38,636 nucleotides of DNA from Candidatus Saccharimonadota bacterium (GTDB taxonomy: Bacteria; Patescibacteriota; Saccharimonadia; Saccharimonadales; Saccharimonadaceae): contig JAFWHA010000006.1 in the NCBI GenBank assembly GCA_017512175.1, positions 1 through 38,636 of the forward strand, given 5' to 3'. The position numbers and the translations under genes are program-made. Of this stretch, positions 1 to 7,108 are shown one piece after another. The stretch's first letter is position 1. Each line of letters begins with the position of its first letter. Under the pieces are notes generated by a model, which made no database searches, was not told where the DNA came from, and saw only the letters and a list, made by a program, of their open reading frames with translations.

Positions 1-510
1 ATTACTTACCCTAAACTCTGCTTCTGTAATAGTATCTACTCCAGAAGGTAATACTAAGGTAGGTATTAGTCCAGTATCTCCAGTTACACTAGAGTCTGTG
101 TTAACTAGGTCTGTAGTATAGGTAGCAGTAGTACTATCACCGCCACTATTATCCCCACTATCTCCGCTATTGCTATCATTACTTACTGGATTAGTACCAA
201 TACTAGTCATATATAGCTTATAGCCTGTGACATTAGACGTAGAGCCTTCTACGTTAAAGCTTCCTTTGGTAAATACACCATTAGGGGTAGGGGTAAGACT
301 AAGTACTAGGCTACTTATTTCTGAGCTAGCAGTACTATCTAATATCCTAAGAGCAATAATATCCGACAAGGTTACCGTAACATCAGAAGAAGCAGAGGAA
401 TCAGTTGTGGCGGAAGCGGAAGGGATATTACTTATAGAAGCTGATATAACACCAAGAACACCAAAAATAGCTGAAGCAATAAACAATTTTTTCTCTATAC
501 TTTTTGGCAT
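1..510 (-). CDS. Secreted Ser/Thr-rich surface protein, C-terminus outside window
   Basis: Read on the minus strand, an open frame runs from an ATG at 510-508 off the left edge (170 codons seen, no stop). The start is fixed by a strong TAGGAGG site just upstream (plus-strand complement near 511-518). The N-terminus is MPKSIEKKLF followed by a hydrophobic stretch ending in SASA, a typical Sec signal peptide or anchor. The rest is very rich in Ser, Thr, Asp and Gly, with a low-complexity segment (NDSNSGDSGDNSGG) that looks like an extracellular linker. I recognise no domain. The gene has a long structured leader (see 562-675) and is divergent from a FISUMP-domain gene, so a surface-display role is likely but inferred. 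Confidence 0.75.
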   Translation of the reverse strand, partial: MPKSIEKKLFIASAIFGVLGVISASISNIPSASATTDSSASSDVTVTLSDIIALRILDSTASSEISSLVLSLTPTPNGVFTKGSFNVEGSTSNVTGYKLYMTSIGTNPVSNDSNSGDSGDNSGGDSTTATYTTDLVNTDSSVTGDTGLIPTLVLPSGVDTITEAEFRVSN

Positions 511-527
511 TGGCCTCCTAAATCATA

Positions 528-547
528 GATAATGAAAACTCATTATC
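528..547. repeat. Perfect 8-bp inverted repeat before the surface-protein RBS
   Basis: GATAATGA (528-535) and TCATTATC (540-547) are perfect inverted arms around AAAC. It lies about ten bases upstream of the AGGAGG site of the minus-strand gene starting at 510, so it could be an operator or an RNA hairpin near the ribosome binding site. Confidence 0.55.
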
Positions 548-561
548 GTTTATTTTATTTG

Positions 562-675
562 GGACACCGAAAGTCAAAAACGGTGTCACTAGGCGGAATA
601 CATCTGGATACATAAACCCGGATGTCCTAATGACACCGTTAAAAACGGGTTTATGTAAAAATCTAGATGTATTCC
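562..675 (-). promoter_or_regulatory. Structured 5' leader with mutually exclusive helices (riboswitch-like)
   Basis: In the transcript toward the gene starting at 510, an 11-bp helix (665-675 with 595-605) stacks through an 8/4-nt internal loop on a second 11-bp helix (646-656 with 610-620). The terminal loop contains AACGGTGTCA (631-640), a perfect 10-bp match to TGACACCGTT further on (579-588), which would form a pseudoknot. The same downstream segment (581-587) can instead pair with 563-569 as a 7-bp hairpin, so two folds exclude each other. The first stem arm begins at the predicted transcription start. Function and ligand are unknown. Confidence 0.55.
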
Positions 676-682
676 AATTATG

Positions 683-691
683 ATTATAGCA
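683..691 (-). promoter_or_regulatory. Extended -10 promoter for the leftmost surface gene
   Basis: On the minus strand this reads TGCTATAAT, an extended -10 element. A weak TTGCAA lies 19 bases upstream. Transcription would start near 676, giving a leader of about 165 bases before the ATG at 510. Confidence 0.55.
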
Positions 692-773
692 TACAAAAAA
701 TCATTTTTTGCAAAATTTTTCTATATTTTACGACATTAAGTTTTTGCGAACTTAGACATGGTGGGAGTCAAAT

Positions 774-1475
774 TTGGCCTCATTTTCCATAGTCTTAAAA
801 AGCACATTGTCAGACATTAGAGACGGTAAAACATACACTGTTAGAAAGATGGCTGATGGGAATTGTTGGATGGCAGAAAACCTGAAGTTCAAGCTAGAAG
901 CTAATAAGACATACACTGGAGTGAATAATACTACTGGAAATACTATTACGTTTTCTACTGGGGCTATATGTGGAAATGGCAACACTAACGCAGCTTGTAT
1001 TATGAATGGTAATACAGCTTACGACAGTACTTATGACTCTTGGTACTATTCTTGGTATGCTGCTACTGCTGGAAGTGGAACATCTAGCATGACCACCAAC
1101 GATGGCGATGCTGCAAACTCTATCTGTCCTGTGCACTGGAGACTACCGACTAACTACACCAATAAACAATATCCAGATGGGGGAGCTAATAAGTCTTGGG
1201 GATATCTAGTTAATGCTTATGGGATTTCTCCAGAAAACCACGCTTCAGACTCTGAATGGCAAACGTTAGTAGGACAGCCGTTTAATCTTTTACATGCAGG
1301 TTATTTTAGCATGGGCACTTTCCACAACAACGGAATTGGTTACCAATGGCATGCTACTTCTTCTATTCATGCTAGTGATGCTTATCGCTTAGGGTTCAAT
1401 ACGGCTCTTATTCATCCACAAGATAGCCAAGGTCCCAAATTTTATGGCTTTAACGTCCGCTGCGTAGCTATTTAA
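774..1475 (+). CDS. FISUMP-domain protein, probably 5'-truncated
   Basis: The product matches the Fibrobacter succinogenes major paralogous domain (TIGR02145-type): DIRDGKTYTVRKMADG then NCWMAENL near the N-terminus, ICPVHWRLPT in the middle, and GFNVRCVAI at the end. These proteins are normally secreted and many have a lectin-like fold. Here there is no signal peptide, no ATG and no ribosome site: the only early start in frame is TTG at 774, and an in-frame stop lies at 753-755. The ATG at 758 is in another frame and soon stops. The domain itself is intact to its C-terminus. I infer a gene whose 5' end was lost, or a silent cassette; a true short cytoplasmic protein is less likely. Confidence 0.6.
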   Translation: MASFSIVLKSTLSDIRDGKTYTVRKMADGNCWMAENLKFKLEANKTYTGVNNTTGNTITFSTGAICGNGNTNAACIMNGNTAYDSTYDSWYYSWYAATAGSGTSSMTTNDGDAANSICPVHWRLPTNYTNKQYPDGGANKSWGYLVNAYGISPENHASDSEWQTLVGQPFNLLHAGYFSMGTFHNNGIGYQWHATSSIHASDAYRLGFNTALIHPQDSQGPKFYGFNVRCVAI

Positions 1476-1525
1476 CCATAATTGTCAGATTATTGGCAAG
1501 CTGACATTATCAGTACGAAGCTTAA

Positions 1526-2086
1526 TTATAATTTATGAATATCGTATTCGTCTAAGTCTTCATATGCGTACGAAGACTGTATCCCTCTCATATAGACTTC
1601 GCGGTCGGAAATTTTGTCGGTTAAAGCGTTTTGAAGTAAAGTCTTAATTTCCAAATCGTTTATTGGGGAGCGCTCCATGGCGGAAAGGTATTCGGTTTTA
1701 TCAATTTTTGACCAGTCTATACATTTGCCAAGCTCTTTTTTTAGAATTTGGTCTAGCCAAATTCTAGTTGCTCGGCCATTTCCTTCGCGAAATGGATGCG
1801 CAACGTTCATTTCTACGTATTTTTTAACGATTTCGTCAAAGGTTGCTTGTGGCATTGCGTCAATGGTGCGCAGAGCGTCTTTTAGATACATTGCTGGCGC
1901 GAAACGAAAGTTATTTTTAGAAAGATTCACATCTCTGATTCGACCTGCAAAGTCGAAGATATCCTGAAATAGGTATTTGTGAATCTGCTGTAAGCCACGA
2001 GTCGTACCTATCTCGTAATTGTCTATTATATTATCAGAAAATAACTCTAAAGCGCGTTTTTTGCTAACAAGTTCTTCGTTATCCAT
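1526..2086 (-). CDS. fic: Class III Fic protein (AMP-transferase, toxin-like)
   Basis: Fic enzymes transfer AMP from ATP to a target hydroxyl; the related NmFic of Neisseria modifies GyrB and ParE. The 186-residue protein carries the full catalytic motif HPFREGNGRATR (residues 97-108). Overall it resembles NmFic by eye, including GTTRGLQQIHKYLF and DFAGRIRD upstream. Class III Fic proteins hold an inhibitory helix at their own C-terminus with motif [S/T]xxxE[G/N]; here residues 172-177 read SYAYED, keeping the blocking Glu176 but with Asp in the last position. The start has a -10 box (TATAAT, complement 2093-2098) six bases before the ATG, so the mRNA is probably leaderless. No separate antitoxin is next to it, as expected for this class. 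Confidence 0.9.
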   Translation of the reverse strand: MDNEELVSKKRALELFSDNIIDNYEIGTTRGLQQIHKYLFQDIFDFAGRIRDVNLSKNNFRFAPAMYLKDALRTIDAMPQATFDEIVKKYVEMNVAHPFREGNGRATRIWLDQILKKELGKCIDWSKIDKTEYLSAMERSPINDLEIKTLLQNALTDKISDREVYMRGIQSSYAYEDLDEYDIHKL

Positions 2087-2109
2087 ATTTATATTATACC
2101 ATATTTTAC

Positions 2110-2823
2110 TTATTTTTTCAACCCAGAGTCAAGATATTGTTTGACGTAGTCCCAACCCCAGTTAGTATCGAAACCGCCATTCGTGAAACTTCCGAATTTG
2201 AAGTAAGGCAAACCACCATCGACATTTTTTGCGGCGCGCTCGGTGTTAGCTCGAATTTCTGGAAGCATTTGGTGTTCGTTAAAACAGGTGTCGAAATTAG
2301 AGGACAAACCAAGTTTGTGGCCGATGTTTAGCCAGTAGTCTGCGGTCATGTTAGTGATTGCTGGGCTAGTCTTTGATGCGCCGACGCCTTGAGATTGATA
2401 ATCATCCCAGAGTGAGCGCAGTGCGGCATGATAATATTCCCAGAATTTCCCTTCGTTTCTAGCGCAGTATACACCTTCTGCTGACCATTCAGACATATTT
2501 GGCTTGTGTTCGCTGTAGAGTTTCAAGAATTCAGTAACGCGTACTTCGAAAAGGATATCTTTTCCTTCGATATAATCTGTGATAAATTCTTCTTCGTGTT
2601 CTGCAATTTGCCTAGAAAATGCATCACAATATGGGCAGGCTAAGTCTGTATACATGATATAGTAGTTTTTTGCGTCCATATTTCCGAGCGTAGTGCCTTC
2701 GTTCCAGACTTTGTCAGCATGGTCTTCTGTACTACTGCCTCCGTACATGTTAAACATAATTAACGCGCCTAGTAGTAATAAAACTATTATAAAAATCGTT
2801 GTCGTGAGTGCTCTGCTTTTCAT
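2110..2823 (-). CDS. Membrane-anchored DsbA-like thiol-disulfide oxidoreductase
   Basis: The 237-residue protein has one N-terminal membrane segment (about residues 9-26) and an outside thioredoxin-fold domain of the DsbA/DSBA-like family. The active site is C63-P-Y-C66 after the strand YYIMYTDLA, and the cis-proline is P206 in GGLPYFKFG. Two more cysteines, C120 and C180, could form a structural disulfide. It should make or shuffle disulfides in exported proteins. GCAGGAGG before the ATG is a strong ribosome site. It lies 12 bases after the upstream gene (2836-3495), which also has a CxxC motif, so the pair is probably an operon. Confidence 0.85.
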   Translation of the reverse strand: MKSRALTTTIFIIVLLLLGALIMFNMYGGSSTEDHADKVWNEGTTLGNMDAKNYYIMYTDLACPYCDAFSRQIAEHEEEFITDYIEGKDILFEVRVTEFLKLYSEHKPNMSEWSAEGVYCARNEGKFWEYYHAALRSLWDDYQSQGVGASKTSPAITNMTADYWLNIGHKLGLSSNFDTCFNEHQMLPEIRANTERAAKNVDGGLPYFKFGSFTNGGFDTNWGWDYVKQYLDSGLKK

Positions 2824-2835
2824 TTTCCTCCTGCT

Positions 2836-3495
2836 CTACTTTTTGTTATGACTGTTTTGCCACTCTTCATCTATCATTATAACATACGCTTCCTCGCCAA
2901 CTTTTTTGACGGAAAGAACAGCTATAATAATCGTAATAACTAAGATGATGCTAGAAATGGTGCTGGCTAGAGCATAACTTCCGGTAGAAAAGATTGCTCC
3001 AAGTATCGGGGTGATTAATGCCGTACCACAAGTCGGGCAGCCGCTTCCTAAAATAGCGAGTCCAGCCACTATGCCGGCACTTTGGACATTAGTGGAGTTT
3101 CTGTCGTTTTCTGAGATATTGTCTTGGCTCTTAGCTTTTGCTGACCTTGTGCGTTTCTTTTTCCAAACTAGAACAATGAGCGAAATCAGTAGTGCTTGTA
3201 AGATTGAAACTGAGAAAATCAGCAGCCAATCAGAGAAAGTCCTACCAATGCCAAATAATGCTAAAAAGCCATCCGAAATGATTCTGAGTTTTCCGTTAAG
3301 ATCTGTTGCGAAGAATAAGTTAACCGCACCCATGCCGCCAGAGAGTAGGGAAAGAAGCGTGCCGAAAACAACAAATGACAGAATGAAAATAAGCCAGAAT
3401 TTAAATTTCTTACTGGCTAGTACAATGCCCATAGCAGAGAGCCTAAATCCATCACACCATTTCAAAAATTTGCGCTTAAATTTTTCTTTTTTCAT
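2836..3495 (-). CDS. Multi-pass membrane protein with CPTC motif, DsbA partner
   Basis: This 219-residue protein has a basic N-terminus and about four or five membrane segments (near 33-52, 91-110, 140-160 and 165-195). The loop or segment GSGCPTCGTALITP holds a CxxC pair at C153 and C156, next to the predicted membrane. I do not recognise a named family. Because it is directly upstream of the DsbA-like gene in one transcription unit, I infer that it passes electrons to or from that enzyme, in the way DsbB, DsbD or VKOR do. A TATAAT (complement 3521-3526) and GAGG lie before the start, and a second extended -10 (complement 3657-3665) lies further up. Confidence 0.7.
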   Translation of the reverse strand: MKKEKFKRKFLKWCDGFRLSAMGIVLASKKFKFWLIFILSFVVFGTLLSLLSGGMGAVNLFFATDLNGKLRIISDGFLALFGIGRTFSDWLLIFSVSILQALLISLIVLVWKKKRTRSAKAKSQDNISENDRNSTNVQSAGIVAGLAILGSGCPTCGTALITPILGAIFSTGSYALASTISSIILVITIIIAVLSVKKVGEEAYVIMIDEEWQNSHNKK

Positions 3496-3754
3496 GAATA
3501 TCCTCGCTTATATATGTATATTATACATGAAAAATTAGGAAATTAGCATAAACCGAACTGAAAACCGAACAGAATTTGGGTCAATAGCAAAAACCGAACA
3601 GGATTTTAGTTAGATAATAAAAAATGACTGGCAGAAAAAGACCAGTTTATATTTTTATTATAGCATACTTATTATAAAAAGTCAATAAAATAGCGAGGAT
3701 TACCTCTGTTATGATGCTACAAAATTAGAATATAAAAAATCTAAAAAATCAATA

Positions 3755-3782
3755 TTGACACCGTTTTTGCCTATGCTAAAAT
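3755..3782 (+). promoter_or_regulatory. Consensus promoter of the candidate small RNA
   Basis: A perfect -35 TTGACA (3755-3760) is followed after 16 bases by -10 TAAAAT (3777-3782). The predicted start is near 3789. The flanking 14-mer TGACACCGTTTTTG also occurs inverted at 575-588. Confidence 0.75.
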
Positions 3783-3788
3783 GTAAGT

Positions 3789-3897
3789 AGAGAGTATTGG
3801 ACGAAGTTGAGAGCCGCCCAATGCTCACGGAGTTTTCTAGCTGTGAATTGTTTCACCTAGAAAATTAAAGTGCACCCTACAAGGGGTGCGCTTTTTT
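3789..3897 (+). ncRNA. Candidate structured small RNA with own promoter and terminator
   Basis: About 109 bases lie between a consensus promoter and an intrinsic terminator, with no open frame of note. A 9-bp stem pairs 3792-3800 with 3818-3826 (one G-U) around a 17-base loop. A second hairpin pairs TTTTCTAG (3833-3840) with CTAGAAAA (3857-3864), with an inner GTGAA/TTCAC helix. The third hairpin is the terminator. It is not SRP RNA, 6S, RNase P or tmRNA by any motif I can see. It could be an attenuated leader of the next gene, but that gene has its own -10 box. Confidence 0.6.
3870..3897 (+). terminator. Intrinsic terminator of the small RNA
   Basis: GTGCACCC (3870-3877) pairs with GGGTGCGC (3884-3891) around TACAAG and is followed by six T. 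Confidence 0.85.
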
Positions 3898-3949
3898 GGT
3901 ATTGCAAAAAACTAATGTAAAAAATTAAATTATTTGGTATAATTTATTC

Positions 3950-4867
3950 ATGTCAAAAGAGCCGAATACTTTGAAGATTCGTCTTCATCAGGTAAAACTT
4001 AGCCGTAGTGTCCGACCCATTAAGGTAATGCTTACTGGCGACTGGCATATTAGCCCGATTGTTTCTGATCGACAAGCGACTTTTCTAAAAGAGGCTATTG
4101 AAAAGTCGGAGCCGGATGTTATTATCCTTCAAGGCGATTTGATGGATAGCCCGACAGAGCTCAGTAGGGAAACTTCTCTTAAGAAATTAATGCGCGAACT
4201 TAAAATTTGTTCTAAGGCTGCACCTACGGTGGCTGTTCTTGGTAACCATGATTATATCACGCCGATTAACCCTATCGAAGTAAAAAAAGAATTTGCGATT
4301 CCTAGATATGTTGCTCTTTGTAAAAAATGTAATGTTAAACTGTTGATGAATGAATGGGTAGAATTAGATGGTATCAGAATTTTTGGAGCATTTCAAAATG
4401 AAGATTGTATTCTTTATAAAACTTCTAGTGGTAAATATCTCTATAAAGAGACTGCTAAAAATTACGAAAAACAAATTAAAGATTATGATTTTTCTAATCT
4501 TGGAACTGACAAGATTAATTGGTTTGCCGCGCATATACCGCTTATTACCCCTGTGCTTGGAAAAAAATTACAAGAATTTGATGTCATGTCTTTTGGGCAC
4601 ACCCATGGTGGCATAGTTCCACGTGGTATAGATGAGGCTTTTGAAAAATTTGGAATTCATGGTGGCTTCTATAGTGCGGGTAAGAGACCTTTTCCTCGTA
4701 AAGTTCGTGGCGCATGGAAGGAAAAGAAAAGTGGTAACCACGTAGTAGTCAATGCCGGTATGGTTGGCGCGCAGTTCTGTGCACCACGCATTATACAGGG
4801 TTTGAATTTCATCAAGGCCGCAGAAGTGAGTCTTGTAGACGTTACTGGTAAAGACTCCGAAGATTAA
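3950..4867 (+). CDS. Calcineurin-like metallophosphoesterase (YkuE/YaeI type)
   Basis: A 305-residue two-metal phosphoesterase. All five signature blocks are present: GDWH (D31, H33), QGDLMD (D63, D66), GNHD (N99-H100-D101), H195 in AAHIP, and GHTH (H217, H219). These residues bind the two metal ions and the phosphate ester. There is no signal peptide or membrane segment, so it acts in the cytoplasm. The natural substrate cannot be told from sequence; YkuE/YaeI relatives are phosphodiesterases of uncertain target. The -10 TATAAT (3938-3943) is six bases from the ATG with no ribosome site, so translation is probably leaderless. Confidence 0.85.
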   Translation: MSKEPNTLKIRLHQVKLSRSVRPIKVMLTGDWHISPIVSDRQATFLKEAIEKSEPDVIILQGDLMDSPTELSRETSLKKLMRELKICSKAAPTVAVLGNHDYITPINPIEVKKEFAIPRYVALCKKCNVKLLMNEWVELDGIRIFGAFQNEDCILYKTSSGKYLYKETAKNYEKQIKDYDFSNLGTDKINWFAAHIPLITPVLGKKLQEFDVMSFGHTHGGIVPRGIDEAFEKFGIHGGFYSAGKRPFPRKVRGAWKEKKSGNHVVVNAGMVGAQFCAPRIIQGLNFIKAAEVSLVDVTGKDSED

Positions 4868-4912
4868 TTTTTATAATAATACGATAAGCGCATGCTTCTT
4901 ATTTGCAATTGC

Positions 4913-4950
4913 AACGAAAAAAGCCCTCGATATTGTGGGCTTCTTTCGTT
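4913..4950 (+). terminator. Terminator after the metallophosphoesterase
   Basis: AACGAAAAAAGCCC pairs with GGGCTTCTTTCGTT in an imperfect long stem. It converges on tRNA-Leu and touches the tRNA 3' CCA. Confidence 0.6.
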
Positions 4951-5034
4951 GGTAGCCGAGACGGGACTTGAACCCGTATGACTTTCGTCATTCGATTTTA
5001 AGTCGAACGCGTATACCAATTCCGCCACTCGGCC
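4950..5034 (-). tRNA. tRNA-Leu (anticodon TAA)
   Basis: The minus strand folds as a long-variable-arm tRNA: acceptor GGCCGAG with CTCGGCT, anticodon loop CTTAAAA, T-loop TTCAAGT, discriminator A and encoded CCA. Confidence 0.95.
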
Positions 5035-5052
5035 ATAAATTGTAGTAGAAAT

Positions 5053-5135
5053 TTGGAGGTGCCACCTCTGCTGAAGAGCGGTTAAGGCGCCAAATAGGCA
5101 AAAGAAAACTTGCTTTCATTTTGCTTGGAGGCGCC
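5053..5135. repeat. tRNA-like debris and hairpin between two tRNA genes
   Basis: The plus-strand text GAGCGGTTAAGGCGCC resembles the D-arm region of a serine or leucine tRNA, and TGGAGGTGCC repeats the TGGAGGCGCC end of tRNA-Cys. GGCGCC at 5086 and 5130 closes an imperfect inverted repeat. No complete tRNA can be folded, so I read it as a remnant of a tRNA gene. Confidence 0.3.
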
Positions 5136-5199
5136 GACCGGAATTGAACCGGTGTACAAGGTTTTGCAGACCTCTGCGTAACCACTCCGCCACAGCGCC
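5126..5199 (-). tRNA. tRNA-Cys (anticodon GCA)
   Basis: Minus strand: acceptor GGCGCTG with CGGCGCC, anticodon loop CTGCAAA, T-loop TTCAATT, discriminator T as expected for cysteine, and encoded CCA. Confidence 0.95.
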
Positions 5200-5310
5200 G
5201 TCTCTATCATTTTAGCACAAAATCACCACTATTCCAAGACTTTTGCCAAAGTAATCAAGGAGTGCTATAACTATTGCTTAAATAGGCAATTTTATGTTAT
5301 AATATAGAAG

Positions 5311-6420
5311 ATGAGTGACGATATTTCGGGCGAAATGATTGCTATGACTAGAGGTGACACTCGCGATCAGACCCCAACAGAACGTCTAAGAGCAGCTGCA
5401 AATAAGGCTAAGCTTTTTTATGCTTCAGCCGCCAAAGTTGCTCCTAGCCTCAAGATGCTAGATTTTAAAACTGCAGACGAAATAGCCGCGACCATATTAA
5501 TGAATGATAACACGCCGTTTCTAATGACTCGTGAATATCAAAACTTCAGACGTGATTTTAAAAATATGGAGAAAATTAAAAAGTTACTTAATGCTTATAA
5601 TTTTCGTACTGCCAAAATTGAATACGATTTGAAAGATTTAGGACTTGGTGGATATGCGTATGAAAATTTTTATAAAAGGGCTAAAGATGAAGCTATAAAA
5701 TCTGCTGGCCCAGTCCTTAAAGAAAAAATTCTTGAAGCTGATTATGAAACCGCAAAAAATATCGCCACAGAATATCTCAAGACATATGATGGGGCAGAAA
5801 AAACAAACTATGAGAAGTTAGTAGCTCTCTTAGAGCCTAAGATGCATTATTACTTTGACAATGAGTATTTGTATGCGCCGATAGATGTAGATGCTTCTAC
5901 TCCAAACAATACGGAACATTCAGAAGATGCCTTATCTGCCGTTCAACAAATTGCTAGCGGAGAAGACAAAATCGAAAAATTTCTGAGTGTTATTTGGCTT
6001 CTGGATAATGGCTTTTATGATTATTTAGCTGAATTTTCTGAGTATGATTTTCTAAATACAGGCTGGTTTTCTGAGTTGTTAAAATCATCCGTAGGAAATT
6101 CAGATATTAAGCCTAAGCAAATTATTGAAATGTTTTTGGAGAATGGTCTTCCTCATCTTGCAAGAAGGGTGTTCAATATGTATAGAAGTTTGTCTGAAGA
6201 AGACTACTATTATATTGTAGAAAAAGTAGCACATGCATTAGAAAAAGCTGGTGTTCCTGTCAAAATTAAGATTAATGATAGTGAAGACATGGATAGCGCT
6301 GAAGATGTATCAGAAATTGCAGAAGAATTTGATGAGAACGAAACAGAACTTGGCAAGAACAATGTAGAGCTTGATGAATATGAAACCGAGTTCGAGGAGG
6401 ATTATGATGAATACTTCTAA
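5311..6420 (+). CDS. Unknown helical protein with acidic tail, first of HNH cassette
   Basis: A 369-residue soluble protein that I do not recognise. The body looks mostly alpha-helical (for example FRRDFKNMEKIKKLLNAYNF). About half of the last 48 residues are Asp or Glu, ending in EFEEDYDEYF. An extended -10 (TGT then TATAAT, 5298-5303) ends seven bases before the ATG and there is no ribosome site, so this is likely a leaderless first gene. It overlaps the next gene by 14 bases, and that gene overlaps an HNH nuclease gene, so the three are almost certainly co-translated. The acidic tail might bind a basic partner or mimic DNA, but that is a guess. Confidence 0.7.
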   Translation: MSDDISGEMIAMTRGDTRDQTPTERLRAAANKAKLFYASAAKVAPSLKMLDFKTADEIAATILMNDNTPFLMTREYQNFRRDFKNMEKIKKLLNAYNFRTAKIEYDLKDLGLGGYAYENFYKRAKDEAIKSAGPVLKEKILEADYETAKNIATEYLKTYDGAEKTNYEKLVALLEPKMHYYFDNEYLYAPIDVDASTPNNTEHSEDALSAVQQIASGEDKIEKFLSVIWLLDNGFYDYLAEFSEYDFLNTGWFSELLKSSVGNSDIKPKQIIEMFLENGLPHLARRVFNMYRSLSEEDYYYIVEKVAHALEKAGVPVKIKINDSEDMDSAEDVSEIAEEFDENETELGKNNVELDEYETEFEEDYDEYF

Positions 6421-7108
6421 AAATTTGTCTGCAACTTTGATAGTAGCACTATCTAAACTTCTCCCCGATGAAACTGTTTTAGATTTTTGCGCTAAACACA
6501 ATTTTGATCCTGCAGAATGCTATCTAAATGCCACAGAGGTCGCCGATCCGGCAAAACTACTGGTGGAGTTGGAAAATGCTGCTCAAGAAATTACGGAAAA
6601 ATTCGAGCAGGATATTAATATATTAACTTTGTTTGACTATGGCACCAAAATCAAAAAAAGTTATATCTATTACCAAGGAGCAGAGGAGCCGCTTTTCGCT
6701 AAAAAATTCATTGTCAATATTAGCCATGCGTCGAATGCTCTAGCACTTAGAGTGGAAGAATCATTAGAGAGTATCGCTAAATTTGCACCGGACCAGTTGG
6801 CGATGGTAAGTGGCGCAAGTAGCAGTTTCGCTTCCTCTGTGCGCTACCATGAATGCGGCAAACCCGTAATTATGATAGCGGATAAAACAATGAATAATTT
6901 TAAAAATAACTTTGCCGACTGTTTAGTGCAGGATGCACGACCTAGCGAACTTCTGCCAGTACCAGTTACCTATGACTTAATTTTAAAACGTGGAGTTAGT
7001 CAAACTATTGCCGATATTGCTGGTCAGACCGTAAATATCACTAAACTTGGTAATGCTGAAGCAGCAAAAGCGATTGTTAAGTTAATATTGGAGACGGAAC
7101 ATGAATAA
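6407..7108 (+). CDS. Unknown protein, second gene of HNH cassette
   Basis: About 233 residues, no recognised family and no membrane segment. GAGGAGG at 6394-6400 sits inside the end of the preceding gene; spacing favours the ATG at 6407 over the one at 6404, giving MNTSKNLSATLIVALSKLLP. The middle has alternating strands and helices around SGASSSFASSVRYHECGKPVIMIADK, which suggests an alpha/beta fold. The 3' end overlaps the HNH gene by eight bases. The tight coupling to both neighbours implies a shared job or complex; what it does cannot be said from the sequence. Confidence 0.7.
   Translation: MNTSKNLSATLIVALSKLLPDETVLDFCAKHNFDPAECYLNATEVADPAKLLVELENAAQEITEKFEQDINILTLFDYGTKIKKSYIYYQGAEEPLFAKKFIVNISHASNALALRVEESLESIAKFAPDQLAMVSGASSSFASSVRYHECGKPVIMIADKTMNNFKNNFADCLVQDARPSELLPVPVTYDLILKRGVSQTIADIAGQTVNITKLGNAEAAKAIVKLILETEHE

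Noticed and set aside
227-532. Plus-strand frame of 101 codons
   Set aside because: It is the shadow of the minus-strand secreted protein (1-510), which has a ribosome site and signal peptide.
562-675. Integron attC-like site or invertible promoter
   Set aside because: No matching R/L core boxes and no integrase; the pairing fits an RNA leader starting at 676 better.
774-1475. Target gene of a diversity-generating retroelement
   Set aside because: The lectin-like domain would suit, but no reverse transcriptase or template repeat is in the window.
1677-1967. Plus-strand frame inside fic
   Set aside because: Antisense to the conserved Fic motif region; no start signals.
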